From: JANNMJ01 sp031397815
Lineage (GTDB): Bacteria > Bacteroidota > Bacteroidia > Cytophagales > Hymenobacteraceae
Assembly (NCBI GenBank): GCA_031397815.1
Contig: JANNMJ010000086.1
Span: 1-20,788 of the forward strand
Direction of reading: 5' to 3'
DNA length: 20,788 nucleotides
Numbering within the stretch: position 1 is the stretch's first letter; each line of letters starts with the position of its first letter. The translations under genes were made by a program, and so were the position numbers. Below, one piece after another: positions 7,343 through 15,027 of this stretch. The notes below the pieces were generated by a model that saw only the letters and a list, made by a program, of their open reading frames with translations, was not told the DNA's origin and made no database searches.

Positions 7343-9673
7343 TTACAGATTGCGGGGGATGGAAAAGAAAAACGTCGTGCCGTGGCCGAGTGCCGATTCC
7401 AGCCACATCTCGCCGCCGTGCTTCTCGACCATCCGTTTCGCGATGGTCAGGCCCGCACCCGTGCCGCCCCCATATTTTTCCTGTGCGTGGAGGCGCTTGA
7501 AGATCTTGAAGATATTGGCGTGATGCTTCGGGTCGATACCGATGCCATCATCCTTTACGTAGAAAACGTAAAAGTTGCTACGCCCGTGCGCGTCTTTTTT
7601 TAGCCCGATCTCGACGTGCTTCTCCGGCCGGTCGTTGTACCGCATCGCGTTCGTAATCAGGTTCTGAAACACTTCGCGCAGGCGCACCCAATCGCCGCGC
7701 ACCACGGGCAGCGGGACCGGGATGGTGACGGTCGCGTGCGTCTCGGTCAGGCGCGGATGGAGTGTATCGAGCACTTCTTCGAGCACCTGTTGCAGGTCGA
7801 TTTCCTGCACCTGTAAATCCTGTCGCCCCACCCGTGAGAGCTGCAACAGCGCCTCAATCAGCCCTTCCATCCGGTGGCTCAGGCGCACCAAGGTCTTGAG
7901 CTTGCTCACGCCTTCGTCGTCGAGCAGCTCGCCGTAATCTTCCAGCAGGAACAGCGCGTAATTGTGGATGCCGCGCAGGGGTTCCTTCAGGTCGTGCGAC
8001 GCGACGTACGCGAACGCGTCCAGCTCCTCGTTCGAGCGGCCCAGCTCGGTGTTGAGGCGGCTCAGGCTCGCGGCGTGCTCCTGCATCGTGTTGAACTCGC
8101 GGGCGCGCATCTCCACCAGATGCCGCCGGATTTCGGTCGCCACGGTCTGCTCAATATCCTTCCACGGCTCGGCGGTGCGCTCGACGGCTTCTTTCCACGT
8201 CTCGAACGATTGCCGGGGCGAGAGGAACAGCCCGCCGTCGGTCTGCCGCACTACTTTCTCGTGCTTCCCGACCCACGTCACGGTCAGCGCTTTTTCGGGC
8301 CGAAACCACAGCACGTACTCCCCGGATTCGCGGTTTACGGGCAGGGCCAGAATGCCGCTGGCGGTCTCGCGGAGGGCTTCGGCTGCGGTGGGGTTGAGGG
8401 CGGCGTAAGAATCGGTGACGAAGATTTCATCCGCCGACGTGTTCTCCTCAAGCCACCCCACCAGCTCCCGAATCTGCGTTTCCGTCGGGGTACTGCCGAC
8501 CGTCGTCACGAGGCCGTTGAAGCACGTCGCGGCCCCGCCGCAAGCCAGCACTTCGAGCAGCAGCGTCGGGTGCTGCCGGTGCAGCGCCTCGGTGAGGCTA
8601 TCGTGCAGGTTCACCAGCTCCAGCAGCCGCGCCTGCGTGCTGCGGATGCGAAGCTGATAATCGGCGTCGTCGTGCTGCTCCTTGGTGCGCAGCAGCGCCG
8701 AAAACGTCTTGCCGATGAACTGGCAGAGGTCGCGCAGCTCATACCCCACCAACCGGGGCGTGTAATGGTGGCACAGAATCATCCCCCAAAGGCGCCCTTC
8801 CAGCACGAGCGAGATCGACATACTCGCCTTCACGCCCATATTCCGCAGGTATTCCAGATGAATCGGCGAGACACTCCGCAGGCTGGCGTGCGTCATGTCG
8901 GGCGGCCGGCCCACGCCGGGCGTTTCCACGGGCAGCAGCGGCGCGGGCTGGTAATTGACGTCGGCAATGAAGCGCAGCCAGTTGCGCAGGTACATCGCGC
9001 GGGCCTGCTGCGGAATATCCGTCGCGGGGTAGTGCAGCCCGAGCCACGTGCTGAGGTCGGGGCGCCGGGCTTCGGCCACCACCTCGCCGCTCTCGTCGGG
9101 CGCGAATCGGTACACGGAAACGCGGTCGAATCCGGTGATATTCCACACCAGATCGGCGGCGTATTGCGAGAACGCCAGCATCGTCGGGGCGTTGAGCAGG
9201 CCGCTCATCGCCTCGTTCAGAAACGCCAAATCGAGCAGCCCCGACATACTCGGCGCAATCGGCTCGAACTCAATCCACAGCAGCTCATCGAACCGGTGCA
9301 GAATCAGCTTGTACGACGGCTGCCCCGGCACCTGCTCCAACGGCAGCCCCAACAAGTACGGCGTGGTGCCGAGAATCGGCGCCATCTCGCGGATTTTCGC
9401 GATTTGCGCTTCCGTCAGCAGCCGTGCCAGCCCGTCGGCGGCCAGCAGCGTCGGCGCCGCGATGCCGATGAGCGCATCCGTATTCGCGCTCACGTGGACC
9501 ACGGCGAGGGTCGCGGGGTCGAGGCAGAGCAGGAACCCGTACGGCTGAATGGCGCCGGGAATATGGATCGGCTCGCGGTCGCAGTTGGTGAGGTTGATCG
9601 GCTGATTCCGCAACGACTCATCCGACAGCGGCAGCGCCTGCTGCGGTCGCTGATTCAGGCCTTGTTGATCCAT
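7343..9673 (-). CDS. bphP: Bacteriophytochrome sensor histidine kinase
   Basis: 776 residues with PAS-GAF-PHY-HisKA-HATPase_c architecture; a red/far-red photoreceptor kinase in the cytosol. Biliverdin attachment is expected at C31 in NCDREPIHIPGAIQPYG. The GAF domain has D219-I-P (the PASDIP-type motif, here PATDIP) and the conserved H272 in SPIHLEYLRNMG. The PHY tongue has WFRPE and PRQSF (residues 486-490); the intervening TWVG replaces the usual TWGG. Phospho-acceptor H560 is in YVASHDLKEPLRG. The ATPase domain has N box NLITNAMRYN, DDGIGID and GGGTGAGLTIAKRM. It overlaps the upstream heme oxygenase gene by 19 bp, indicating translational coupling. All residues for a photoactive, kinase-competent protein are present. 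Which state, Pr or Pfr, activates it cannot be told from sequence. Confidence 0.97.
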   Translation of the reverse strand: MDQQGLNQRPQQALPLSDESLRNQPINLTNCDREPIHIPGAIQPYGFLLCLDPATLAVVHVSANTDALIGIAAPTLLAADGLARLLTEAQIAKIREMAPILGTTPYLLGLPLEQVPGQPSYKLILHRFDELLWIEFEPIAPSMSGLLDLAFLNEAMSGLLNAPTMLAFSQYAADLVWNITGFDRVSVYRFAPDESGEVVAEARRPDLSTWLGLHYPATDIPQQARAMYLRNWLRFIADVNYQPAPLLPVETPGVGRPPDMTHASLRSVSPIHLEYLRNMGVKASMSISLVLEGRLWGMILCHHYTPRLVGYELRDLCQFIGKTFSALLRTKEQHDDADYQLRIRSTQARLLELVNLHDSLTEALHRQHPTLLLEVLACGGAATCFNGLVTTVGSTPTETQIRELVGWLEENTSADEIFVTDSYAALNPTAAEALRETASGILALPVNRESGEYVLWFRPEKALTVTWVGKHEKVVRQTDGGLFLSPRQSFETWKEAVERTAEPWKDIEQTVATEIRRHLVEMRAREFNTMQEHAASLSRLNTELGRSNEELDAFAYVASHDLKEPLRGIHNYALFLLEDYGELLDDEGVSKLKTLVRLSHRMEGLIEALLQLSRVGRQDLQVQEIDLQQVLEEVLDTLHPRLTETHATVTIPVPLPVVRGDWVRLREVFQNLITNAMRYNDRPEKHVEIGLKKDAHGRSNFYVFYVKDDGIGIDPKHHANIFKIFKRLHAQEKYGGGTGAGLTIAKRMVEKHGGEMWLESALGHGTTFFFSIPRNL

Positions 9674-10227
9674 TCGGCGAGGGCTTGAAAGGTGAGCGCC
9701 GCCGACGCCACCACGGCGGCTTGGTCGGCGGGCGCGGTGATGGTTTGGGTGAGCATTTGGCCGAACGCTTTCCAGAGCGCGCCGGTGCGCGGGCCGTGCC
9801 CCTCGAAATACGCGCTGGCCGGTAGCCCCGCCTTCAGCAGCGCCCGCCCAATAAACTGCCCGCCGAGCGTCGAGCCTTCCATGACGTACATCGCTCCCAA
9901 CAGCGCCGTCTCACTCTGGAGGGGCGGCAGCGCGGCGCACTGCGGCAGGGCATCGGCGCGCGCGGCCCCCAAATCGGTGCGGATGAGGTGCGCGCGTTGG
10001 CGGTCAATGGTCTGCCATTCCGGCCCGAGCGCGGCGGCCTGCACCCGCGCCTCATACGGCAGCAAAAACCCGTACATCTTCGCCAGAAAACGCTCCACGA
10101 CGGCCGCCGTCACGTCGTCCGTCGCGAGAGCGCGATTAAACGGATTTTGTTCGAGCGCCTCGTGATACGGGCGCGTCTCGTGACGCAGCCGCGCCAGCAG
10201 ATCAGGGTAAAGCAGCGTAACCGACAT
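9655..10227 (-). CDS. bphO: Bacterial heme oxygenase (biliverdin-producing)
   Basis: 190 residues, the usual size for a BphO-type heme oxygenase. It opens heme to biliverdin, CO and iron, supplying the phytochrome chromophore. The proximal heme ligand is most likely H22 in ETRPYHEALEQ. The distal helix carries GAMYVMEGSTLGGQFIGR with the flexible glycines expected over the heme. It is the first gene of the operon, and its stop codon lies inside the start of bphP (overlap 9655-9673). A promoter-like box and a dyad lie 5' of the ATG at 10225-10227. Plant-type and other bacterial heme oxygenases share the fold; the linkage to bphP makes BphO the best name. Confidence 0.92.
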   Translation of the reverse strand: MSVTLLYPDLLARLRHETRPYHEALEQNPFNRALATDDVTAAVVERFLAKMYGFLLPYEARVQAAALGPEWQTIDRQRAHLIRTDLGAARADALPQCAALPPLQSETALLGAMYVMEGSTLGGQFIGRALLKAGLPASAYFEGHGPRTGALWKAFGQMLTQTITAPADQAAVVASAALTFQALAEWINKA

Positions 10228-10239
10228 CGGGCAAAAAGA

Positions 10240-10257
10240 CCGGAAAGAGCGTTCCGG
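10240..10257 (-). promoter_or_regulatory. Dyad in the bphO leader
   Basis: CCGGAA (10240-10245) and TTCCGG (10252-10257) form a perfect 6-bp inverted repeat with a 6-base spacer. It lies 12 bases 5' of the bphO start and downstream of the putative -7 box, so it could be a repressor site or a leader hairpin affecting translation of the phytochrome operon. Confidence 0.35.
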
Positions 10258-10262
10258 ACGAA

Positions 10263-10269
10263 CAAATTA
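10263..10269 (-). promoter_or_regulatory. Candidate -7 box for the bphO-bphP operon
   Basis: On the minus strand this reads TAATTTG, matching the TAnnTTG shape seen before other genes here, 35 bases before the bphO start codon. No convincing -33 TTG is seen at the right distance. Confidence 0.3.
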
Positions 10270-10521
10270 CACCCCGCAGATAACGCGATTTCATGAGAGA
10301 AGACGGCGCGCGCGTAGGCCAAAAAACCAGGCCGTTATATCGAATAAAACCCAATAGGGTTGCCGTTTCGCCCTTTTTGTAGTGAAAATTAGAGTGGGTT
10401 TCGAGCTGATGTACTTTTCCAGCAAGGCTCCCGTCTCCAAAGGAGCTGTGGTGTACACATCAAGTTTCAAGTTGATGAAAATGAGTGCATTTCGGTCGTT
10501 TTGCACACCCACCCGCGTTGT

Positions 10522-10599
10522 CCTCACCCCAGCCCCCTCTCCAAAGGAGAGGGGCTTTAGGCTCCCCCTCTCCTTTGGAGAGGGGGCTGGGGGGTGAGG
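10522..10599. repeat. 78-bp inverted repeat made of two CCCCTCTCC hairpins
   Basis: The left half runs CCTCACCCCAGCCCC then CCCCTCTCC-AAA-GGAGAGGGG. The right half is its near reverse complement, with CCCCTCTCC-TTT-GGAGAGGGG and ending in a GGGGTGAGG-type sequence. Each half is a hairpin with a 3-nt loop, and the two halves also pair with each other around about 10553-10562. Translated in either direction it gives PAPSPKERG and LSFGEGAG, peptides familiar from spurious ORFs in many Bacteroidota genomes. Confidence 0.9.
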
Positions 10600-10627
10600 A
10601 TTTTCGTCTAAACCCCATCCATCGCCC

Positions 10628-10900
10628 TCAATCCGCGAGGGCTTCAATCGCGTAGCCCAACCCCGTAACCAACCGCCGAATAGCGGCTACGGGGAGCGGC
10701 GCGGTGCTGAAGCAATCCTGCACGCGGAGGATGCGCTCGCGGTCGTCGAGGTCGAGGGTGACGCGGCAGCCGGGGAAGTAGGCTTGCACGAGGCTCGTGA
10801 CCACGAAGGCTTCGCGGGCAGAAACGACGTTCGTGCGGAAGACTTCCACGTTGGGAACGACCGATTCCGAAGGAAAAGCGGGGCTGATTGCTAACAACAT
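10628..10900 (-). CDS. Small HMA-like (ferredoxin-fold) protein without metal-binding cysteines
   Basis: 90 residues from ATG at 10898-10900. The frame is open 75 bases further upstream, but that extension is Arg/Pro/Ser-rich low-complexity sequence. The core VEVFRTNV...FPGCRVTLDLDDRERILRVQ...IRRLVTGLGYAIEALAD has the beta-alpha-beta-beta-alpha-beta pattern of heavy-metal-associated domains. It lacks the CxxC motif, so metal transfer is unlikely. Similar short proteins with a DLDD..NILRV core occur in Bacteroidota, with no function known to me. It is transcribed divergently from the WYL regulator, which probably controls it. Confidence 0.7.
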   Translation of the reverse strand: MLLAISPAFPSESVVPNVEVFRTNVVSAREAFVVTSLVQAYFPGCRVTLDLDDRERILRVQDCFSTAPLPVAAIRRLVTGLGYAIEALAD

Positions 10901-10986
10901 TCGCGATGAGGGGAGAAGGGGCGGTGAAGGGCGCCGTGACGCCCGCAGAAGCGGCTTTTTGATGCTGCGAATCACGGCCCAACCAG

Positions 10987-11002
10987 TGACAGCTGTTTGT
11001 CA
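10987..11002. promoter_or_regulatory. Candidate operator TGACA-N6-TGTCA between divergent genes
   Basis: TGACA (10987-10991) and TGTCA (10998-11002) form a 16-bp perfect dyad, with an overlapping 8-bp palindrome ACAGCTGT (10989-10996). It lies between the HMA-like gene and the WYL regulator, about 24 bases 5' of a TAGCTTTC box, where a dimeric regulator could control both directions. Confidence 0.45.
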
Positions 11003-11026
11003 GCAGGGGGTTGCTTTGCGAAAAAA

Positions 11027-11034
11027 TAGCTTTC
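11027..11034 (+). promoter_or_regulatory. Candidate -7 box for the WYL regulator gene
   Basis: TAGCTTTC matches the Bacteroidota TAnnTTTG box at all but the last base. A TTG-containing stretch lies upstream (11011-11018), though closer than the usual spacing. The start codon is 88 bases further on. Confidence 0.3.
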
Positions 11035-11122
11035 CCGGCTGCTAATTGCGTTAGCGATTGCTGTGCCGCTCGCTCCGCCTCCTTCTCTCCATCCATCTCG
11101 TCCTCTCGTCCCCGTTTCCCGA

Positions 11123-12079
11123 ATGAACCGCTTCGACCGAATTGTTGCGATTCTGATTCAGCTTCAGGCGAAGCGTGTGGTGCGCGGCCCGGCGTTGGCG
11201 GCCCAGTTCGGCGTGAGCCTGCGGACGGTGTACCGCGATTTACGCACCCTCGAAGAAGCCGGGGTGCCGGTTTGTGGCGAAGCGGGCGTCGGCTATTCCC
11301 TCGCCGACGGCTACCGCTTGCCGCCCGTGATGTTCACCCGCGAGGAAACCACCGCCCTGCTGACGGCCGAAAAGCTCGCCGCGCAGCTCACCGACCAGCA
11401 CACCGCAGAGCTGTGCCGTGGCGCCATGGACAAGCTACGCGCCGTACTGCGCGGCCCCGACCGCGATTACCTCGAAAGCCTGAGTCCGCATATCCAGATT
11501 CGGGGGCCGTACCCGCGCCCGCGCCCCGGCACCGGTCCGGCGCTCATCGACGTGCATCAACGGCTGCTCGCCGCCATTGCCACCCAGCGCGTGGTGCGGC
11601 TGCACTACCACGCCGGGTATTCCGATGAAGTCACCGAGCGCGATGTCGAGCCGATTGGCCTCTATTACAGTCAGCACTGGCATATGGTGGCGTTCTGCCG
11701 CCTGCGCCAGGAGTACCGCGATTTCCGCCTCGACCGCATTACCGCGCTTCACGTGCGGACGGAAGTCTTCGCCGCCCGTCCCGAAACCCTCCAGCTCTAC
11801 TGGGATCAGCTCGCCGAAAACCGTCCGCAGCACGTGGCGGTGGTGCGGTTCACGCCCGCCGCCGCCACCCGCATCCGCGAAGACAAGCACTATTTCGGCT
11901 GGACCCACGAGCGCCCCACCCCCGAAGGCCACACCGAAATGCACTTCCTCCCCGGCGATCTCCCCTTCCTCGCCCGCTGGCTCTTAACCCTCGCCGGAGA
12001 AGCCGTAATAGTGTCCCCGCCGGAGCTGCGCGACCAGTTGCGGCAGCTCGCGCAAGCGGCTTTTGAGCATTTTGGGTAG
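11123..12079 (+). CDS. WYL-domain transcriptional regulator, YafY type
   Basis: 318 residues from ATG 11123 (the first Met that starts directly on the HTH). Residues 1-60 are a DeoR/HTH_11 helix-turn-helix (MNRFDRIVAILIQLQAKRVV...FGVSLRTVYRDLRTLEEAGVPV) followed by a wing (GYSLADGYRLP). Residues about 150-215 are a WYL domain, with VRLHYHAG and EPIGLYYSQHWHMVAFCRLRQEYRDFRLDRI carrying the conserved Arg/Tyr residues proposed to bind ligands. The C-terminal part is a WCX extension. Proteins of this type sense small molecules or nucleic acids; the ligand here is unknown. It is divergent from the HMA-like gene, with a dyad between them, and convergent with the T9SS gene, with only 11 bp between stop codons. 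Confidence 0.92.
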   Translation: MNRFDRIVAILIQLQAKRVVRGPALAAQFGVSLRTVYRDLRTLEEAGVPVCGEAGVGYSLADGYRLPPVMFTREETTALLTAEKLAAQLTDQHTAELCRGAMDKLRAVLRGPDRDYLESLSPHIQIRGPYPRPRPGTGPALIDVHQRLLAAIATQRVVRLHYHAGYSDEVTERDVEPIGLYYSQHWHMVAFCRLRQEYRDFRLDRITALHVRTEVFAARPETLQLYWDQLAENRPQHVAVVRFTPAAATRIREDKHYFGWTHERPTPEGHTEMHFLPGDLPFLARWLLTLAGEAVIVSPPELRDQLRQLAQAAFEHFG

Positions 12080-12090
12080 GGTTGAACCCG

Positions 12091-14286
12091 TTATTCCCGC
12101 ACCAATCGCCGGGTGAATACGCCTGCTGCTGTTTGAAGTCGTAGCAGGTATAGGCCTGCGGGCCAATGCTCCATGTCCAGCGTCTGCTGCCAGGTGGTGC
12201 CGTTCGCGGCTACCAGAAGTTGCTTGTGCATCAGTCGGCCTAGTGCGTCACTTACTGTGAGCTGCCCTCGGCCATCATAGCCCGATAGGGTCACCACCAT
12301 TCGACCATTGGCGCTAGGGTTGGGGGCAACTTCCAGCGTAAGCCCTGCTACGTCGGCTGGAGCGCCCATAATACTCACATTGACCGCTGGAGCTGGCGCC
12401 GAAACGCATCCTGACGCACTGGTTGCCACCACGGTGTACATCCCATTCTGGGTGCTGCTGCTCACGACGTACGTAGGGTCGGTTGCACCACCAATGGGCT
12501 GACCACCGAGGTGCCACTGATTACCGCTCGATGCACTACTCGTGAGGGTTATCGGCCCGGTACCCGTCTGCGTGATGGTGGGCGTCGTCACTTCTTCCAC
12601 ATTCACGGTCACCCCAGTGGCTACCGAGCAGCCCAGCCCGGGGGAAGTTACAGTCAGGATATAAGTGCCGCTGGCGGCGGGCGTGGCGTTTACCATCGAA
12701 TCGGTGGCGGCCGTACTCGTGAACCCGTTCGGGCCGCTCCATTGCAGGGTCGTGCCAGCGGGCAGGTTGGTGGCCGACAGGCGCAGCGTCTGCCCCACGC
12801 ACGCCGCGTCAGCGAGCACCGTAGGAACGGCCAGCCCGCACGGCGACGCTAGCTTGGCAATGAAGGCATCGGTAAGGCCTTGCGGCGTAATCCGGCTGGG
12901 GCCGAAGGTCAAGGCAGAGGTGAAGCTGCCCGTCAGGTACACACCGCCGGCCAGATCTACTGCTACCCCGTACACGGAATCGAAGCGGTTGGGAGAGGTC
13001 GCGCCGGGATTCGTCGGCATTTGCCCCCACTGTGCCTGCCCGGTTGAGTCGTATTGGGCGACGAAGGGCAGGATGCGGCCACTGGGCGTCGTCAAGGTTG
13101 AGCTGCCGAACGTGGCGCTGCCGAGTAAAATACCGCCCACGAATACCTCTCCCGTACGAGCGAGGGCGATGCCCCGGGCCGTAGTGTTAAAGGTGCTAAT
13201 GGCCCACTGCTGATTCCCCGTGGCACTATACCGGACGATAAACAACCCAAAACCGGGTAAGTTGACCGTCCCCAAGGAGATTCCATTGCTCGCGGAGTTG
13301 CCGAGCCAATACACGTCGCCTTGCGCATCGACGGCTAGGTCGGCGCCCTCGTCATCGTTGGTTCCTCCGCTGGAATGCTGGCTCCAGAGCGGGACCCCTT
13401 GGGCACTAACGCACACGACGTACGCATCCTTGCCACCGGCCGCCGTAAACGTGCTACCGGCTAGGGTCGTGGTGCGGGTGAAGCTGCCCGTTACCAGGAC
13501 GTCGCCGTTGGGAGCTGCCGCGATGGCGCTTGTAAGCTCGTCGCTCGTGGTCGCGCCCTGCGCAATGGCCCACTGCGCGATGCCAGTCGTCGGGTCGAGC
13601 GAAGCGACAAAGAGCTGATTAAAACCGCCGCCAGCCAATGAGAAGCCCCCAACCGTGAGCATCGCCGACACATAGCTGCCCGTCACCACCACGCGGTTGC
13701 CCGCTACGGCCACCATCGGGCTGTTCTCAAAGCTGCTCCCCCCGATGCGCTGCGCCCAGCGAAAGACCCCGGCGGACGAATAGCACGCCACGAACACATC
13801 GCGCTGCCCGGCGCTGACGAGCGTCGTTGTCGCGCCAAGCGTGACGGTGTTTTCAAACGTGCCGGTCACGTACACGTCCCCGGTGCTGCCGATGGCTACG
13901 TCCGTCCCGTCATCAAACCCGGCTCCTCCAATCTGAATGGCCCATTCTACGCTGCCGGATGGGCTGTGCTTTACCACGAACGCATCGGAATTAACGGCAG
14001 TAAAAGTGTTGGGTCCGAAGGTCGAAGTCCCCTGCACCGAGCCTGTCAGGTAGGTATTGCCCGCCGCATCCACCGCAAGTCGTCGGGCGGCGTCATCTAG
14101 ACCGCCGCCATAGCCGCGTGCCCATTCCCAGTTCGAGGCAGGGAGAAATGCCGGAGAAGGAGCTAGAATGGTCGCATAGTCACTAACCACCTGCGCGCGC
14201 TCCGAAGGGCGCAGCAAGTCTTGCCCGCCAACCGGATACGCGCTGACAGCCACTAGGCCACCAATGAAGTAAGTTTTCAAGGACAT
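12091..14286 (-). CDS. Secreted beta-propeller-like protein with T9SS C-terminal sorting domain
   Basis: 731 residues from ATG 14284-14286, chosen because MSLKTYFIGGLVAVSA begins a signal peptide. The upstream open frame (to 14406) would add 40 residues that hide it. Residues about 50-500 hold SBBP-type repeats (GDVYVTGTF, GNRVVVTGSY, GDVLVTGSF, GDVYWLGNS, GGVYLTGSF), each about 45-60 residues, as in beta-propeller cell-surface proteins. Then follow one or two Ig-like domains with paired Cys and GLGCSVATGVTVNV. The last 80 residues are a type A T9SS sorting domain (LEVAPNPSANGRMVV...GLYLLRLQTAAGVFTRRLVRE). The protein should cross the outer membrane by the type IX system and be cleaved or anchored. 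Ligand or function is unknown. Confidence 0.93.
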   Translation of the reverse strand: MSLKTYFIGGLVAVSAYPVGGQDLLRPSERAQVVSDYATILAPSPAFLPASNWEWARGYGGGLDDAARRLAVDAAGNTYLTGSVQGTSTFGPNTFTAVNSDAFVVKHSPSGSVEWAIQIGGAGFDDGTDVAIGSTGDVYVTGTFENTVTLGATTTLVSAGQRDVFVACYSSAGVFRWAQRIGGSSFENSPMVAVAGNRVVVTGSYVSAMLTVGGFSLAGGGFNQLFVASLDPTTGIAQWAIAQGATTSDELTSAIAAAPNGDVLVTGSFTRTTTLAGSTFTAAGGKDAYVVCVSAQGVPLWSQHSSGGTNDDEGADLAVDAQGDVYWLGNSASNGISLGTVNLPGFGLFIVRYSATGNQQWAISTFNTTARGIALARTGEVFVGGILLGSATFGSSTLTTPSGRILPFVAQYDSTGQAQWGQMPTNPGATSPNRFDSVYGVAVDLAGGVYLTGSFTSALTFGPSRITPQGLTDAFIAKLASPCGLAVPTVLADAACVGQTLRLSATNLPAGTTLQWSGPNGFTSTAATDSMVNATPAASGTYILTVTSPGLGCSVATGVTVNVEEVTTPTITQTGTGPITLTSSASSGNQWHLGGQPIGGATDPTYVVSSSTQNGMYTVVATSASGCVSAPAPAVNVSIMGAPADVAGLTLEVAPNPSANGRMVVTLSGYDGRGQLTVSDALGRLMHKQLLVAANGTTWQQTLDMEHWPAGLYLLRLQTAAGVFTRRLVRE

Positions 14287-14331
14287 ACGCAAATTCTTGT
14301 CTAGAAGCGAGGAATAGCAGTTGATAGCAGC

Positions 14332-14338
14332 TAAGATA
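14332..14338 (-). promoter_or_regulatory. Candidate -7 box for the T9SS cargo gene
   Basis: On the minus strand this reads TATCTTA, 45 bases before the chosen start codon. It supports the downstream start, because the longer open frame would begin upstream of this box. A TTG lies 26 bases further upstream, slightly more than usual. Confidence 0.3.
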
Positions 14339-14445
14339 CCCTCTGTGTCATTCCCCATTGAGCGCAAGTTGAGCGCAGGCCAATCCGGGTGCCCGGCGAG
14401 CCGCATCGCCTGTTCATTTTCCCCTCGCCAAGAATCTCCCCTGCG

Positions 14446-14452
14446 TACCTTG
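14446..14452 (+). promoter_or_regulatory. Candidate -7 box immediately before the 14458 gene
   Basis: TACCTTG ends only 5 bases before the ATG. If it is a real -7 box, the transcript would be leaderless or nearly so. No Shine-Dalgarno sequence is visible between it and the start. Confidence 0.35.
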
Positions 14453-14457
14453 CCCCA

Positions 14458-15027
14458 ATGAAAAAGCTCCTTCTGTTCGGCGCTCTGCTGTTAGCGCGCC
14501 CCGTTTTTGCCCAACCGGCGGCGGCTGGCGAAGCCCCCACGATGCTCGCCGACGTGGAAGACGAGCTAAGCACGGCGCACCTCAAGCTGCTGAAAAAGCG
14601 CACCGTCACCCTCAAGCCCGCCCCAGCGGCGAAGACCGGCAACGTTACGCTTCTGGCCGACGGCCTCAGCATCCAAATCAACGTCGCCGAGTTCGCGAAG
14701 GCCCGTTCCGCCGCGCCGAAAGTGCAGCAGAAGTACACCCGCGCCGAGAAATACCTGCGCGAATCCATCAAAGCCGGGCGCACCAGCATTGAGCTGAACC
14801 AGCCCGCCACGCGCGATCTGGAGCACGTGCTCGCCGCGTGGGCGCTGCCGCAGGGACGCGTCGGGGCCATTACGTGGCACGAGCAGCCGATTACCTCGTA
14901 CACCATCGAGTCGTTCGGCGGCGGGCCGAATCAGGTGCAGTACCCGGAGGGACAGATTTTCTACTGTTACACCGATGCCCGCACTGCTGGGTTCTACGTG
15001 TATATGAACGTGCCTAAGGTGAAATAA
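14458..15027 (+). CDS. Secreted protein of unknown function
   Basis: 189 residues from ATG 14458. The start is set by the signal peptide MKKLLLFGALLLARPVFA, with cleavage expected after A18 before QPAAAG. The mature part is basic and has no recognised enzyme or binding motif. Seen in it are a Lys-rich segment (LKLLKKRTVTLKPAPAAKTG), a helical middle (KVQQKYTRAEKYLRESIKAG) and a C-terminus rich in aromatic residues (TWHEQPITSYTIESF, GQIFYCYTDARTAGFYVYM) that looks like beta structure. It is periplasmic or surface-exposed if the signal is right. It sits between the T9SS gene (divergent) and serine acetyltransferase (130 bp downstream), and no functional link is evident. Confidence 0.75.
   Translation: MKKLLLFGALLLARPVFAQPAAAGEAPTMLADVEDELSTAHLKLLKKRTVTLKPAPAAKTGNVTLLADGLSIQINVAEFAKARSAAPKVQQKYTRAEKYLRESIKAGRTSIELNQPATRDLEHVLAAWALPQGRVGAITWHEQPITSYTIESFGGGPNQVQYPEGQIFYCYTDARTAGFYVYMNVPKVK

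Larger units (their letters stand above)
10228..10627. other. 400-bp gap between bphO and the HMA-like gene
   Basis: It carries the bphO promoter region on the minus strand, a less GC-rich stretch (about 10320-10500) with no recognisable gene, a GTGTACAC palindrome (10451-10458), a CATCAA/TTGATG dyad (10458-10463 and 10472-10477), and the large inverted repeat at 10522-10599. An open frame spanning most of it on the minus strand derives much of its N-terminal half from the repeat and is not credible. Confidence 0.7.

Noticed and set aside
7874..9688. 604-codon open frame on the plus strand opposite bphP
   Set aside because: It is antisense to a phytochrome with every conserved residue intact. 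The product is a His/Arg/Gln/Val-rich sequence with no family features, the usual shadow of a GC-rich gene.
10291..10647. 118-codon minus-strand frame in the gap before bphO
   Set aside because: Its N-terminal half is the translated CCCCTCTCC repeat (PAPSPKERG, LSFGEGAG) and it overlaps the end of the HMA-like gene. The rest shows no conserved pattern.
14287..14406. Longer start for the T9SS protein at 14406
   Set aside because: It would bury the signal peptide 40 residues in, and the putative promoter box lies inside the extension.
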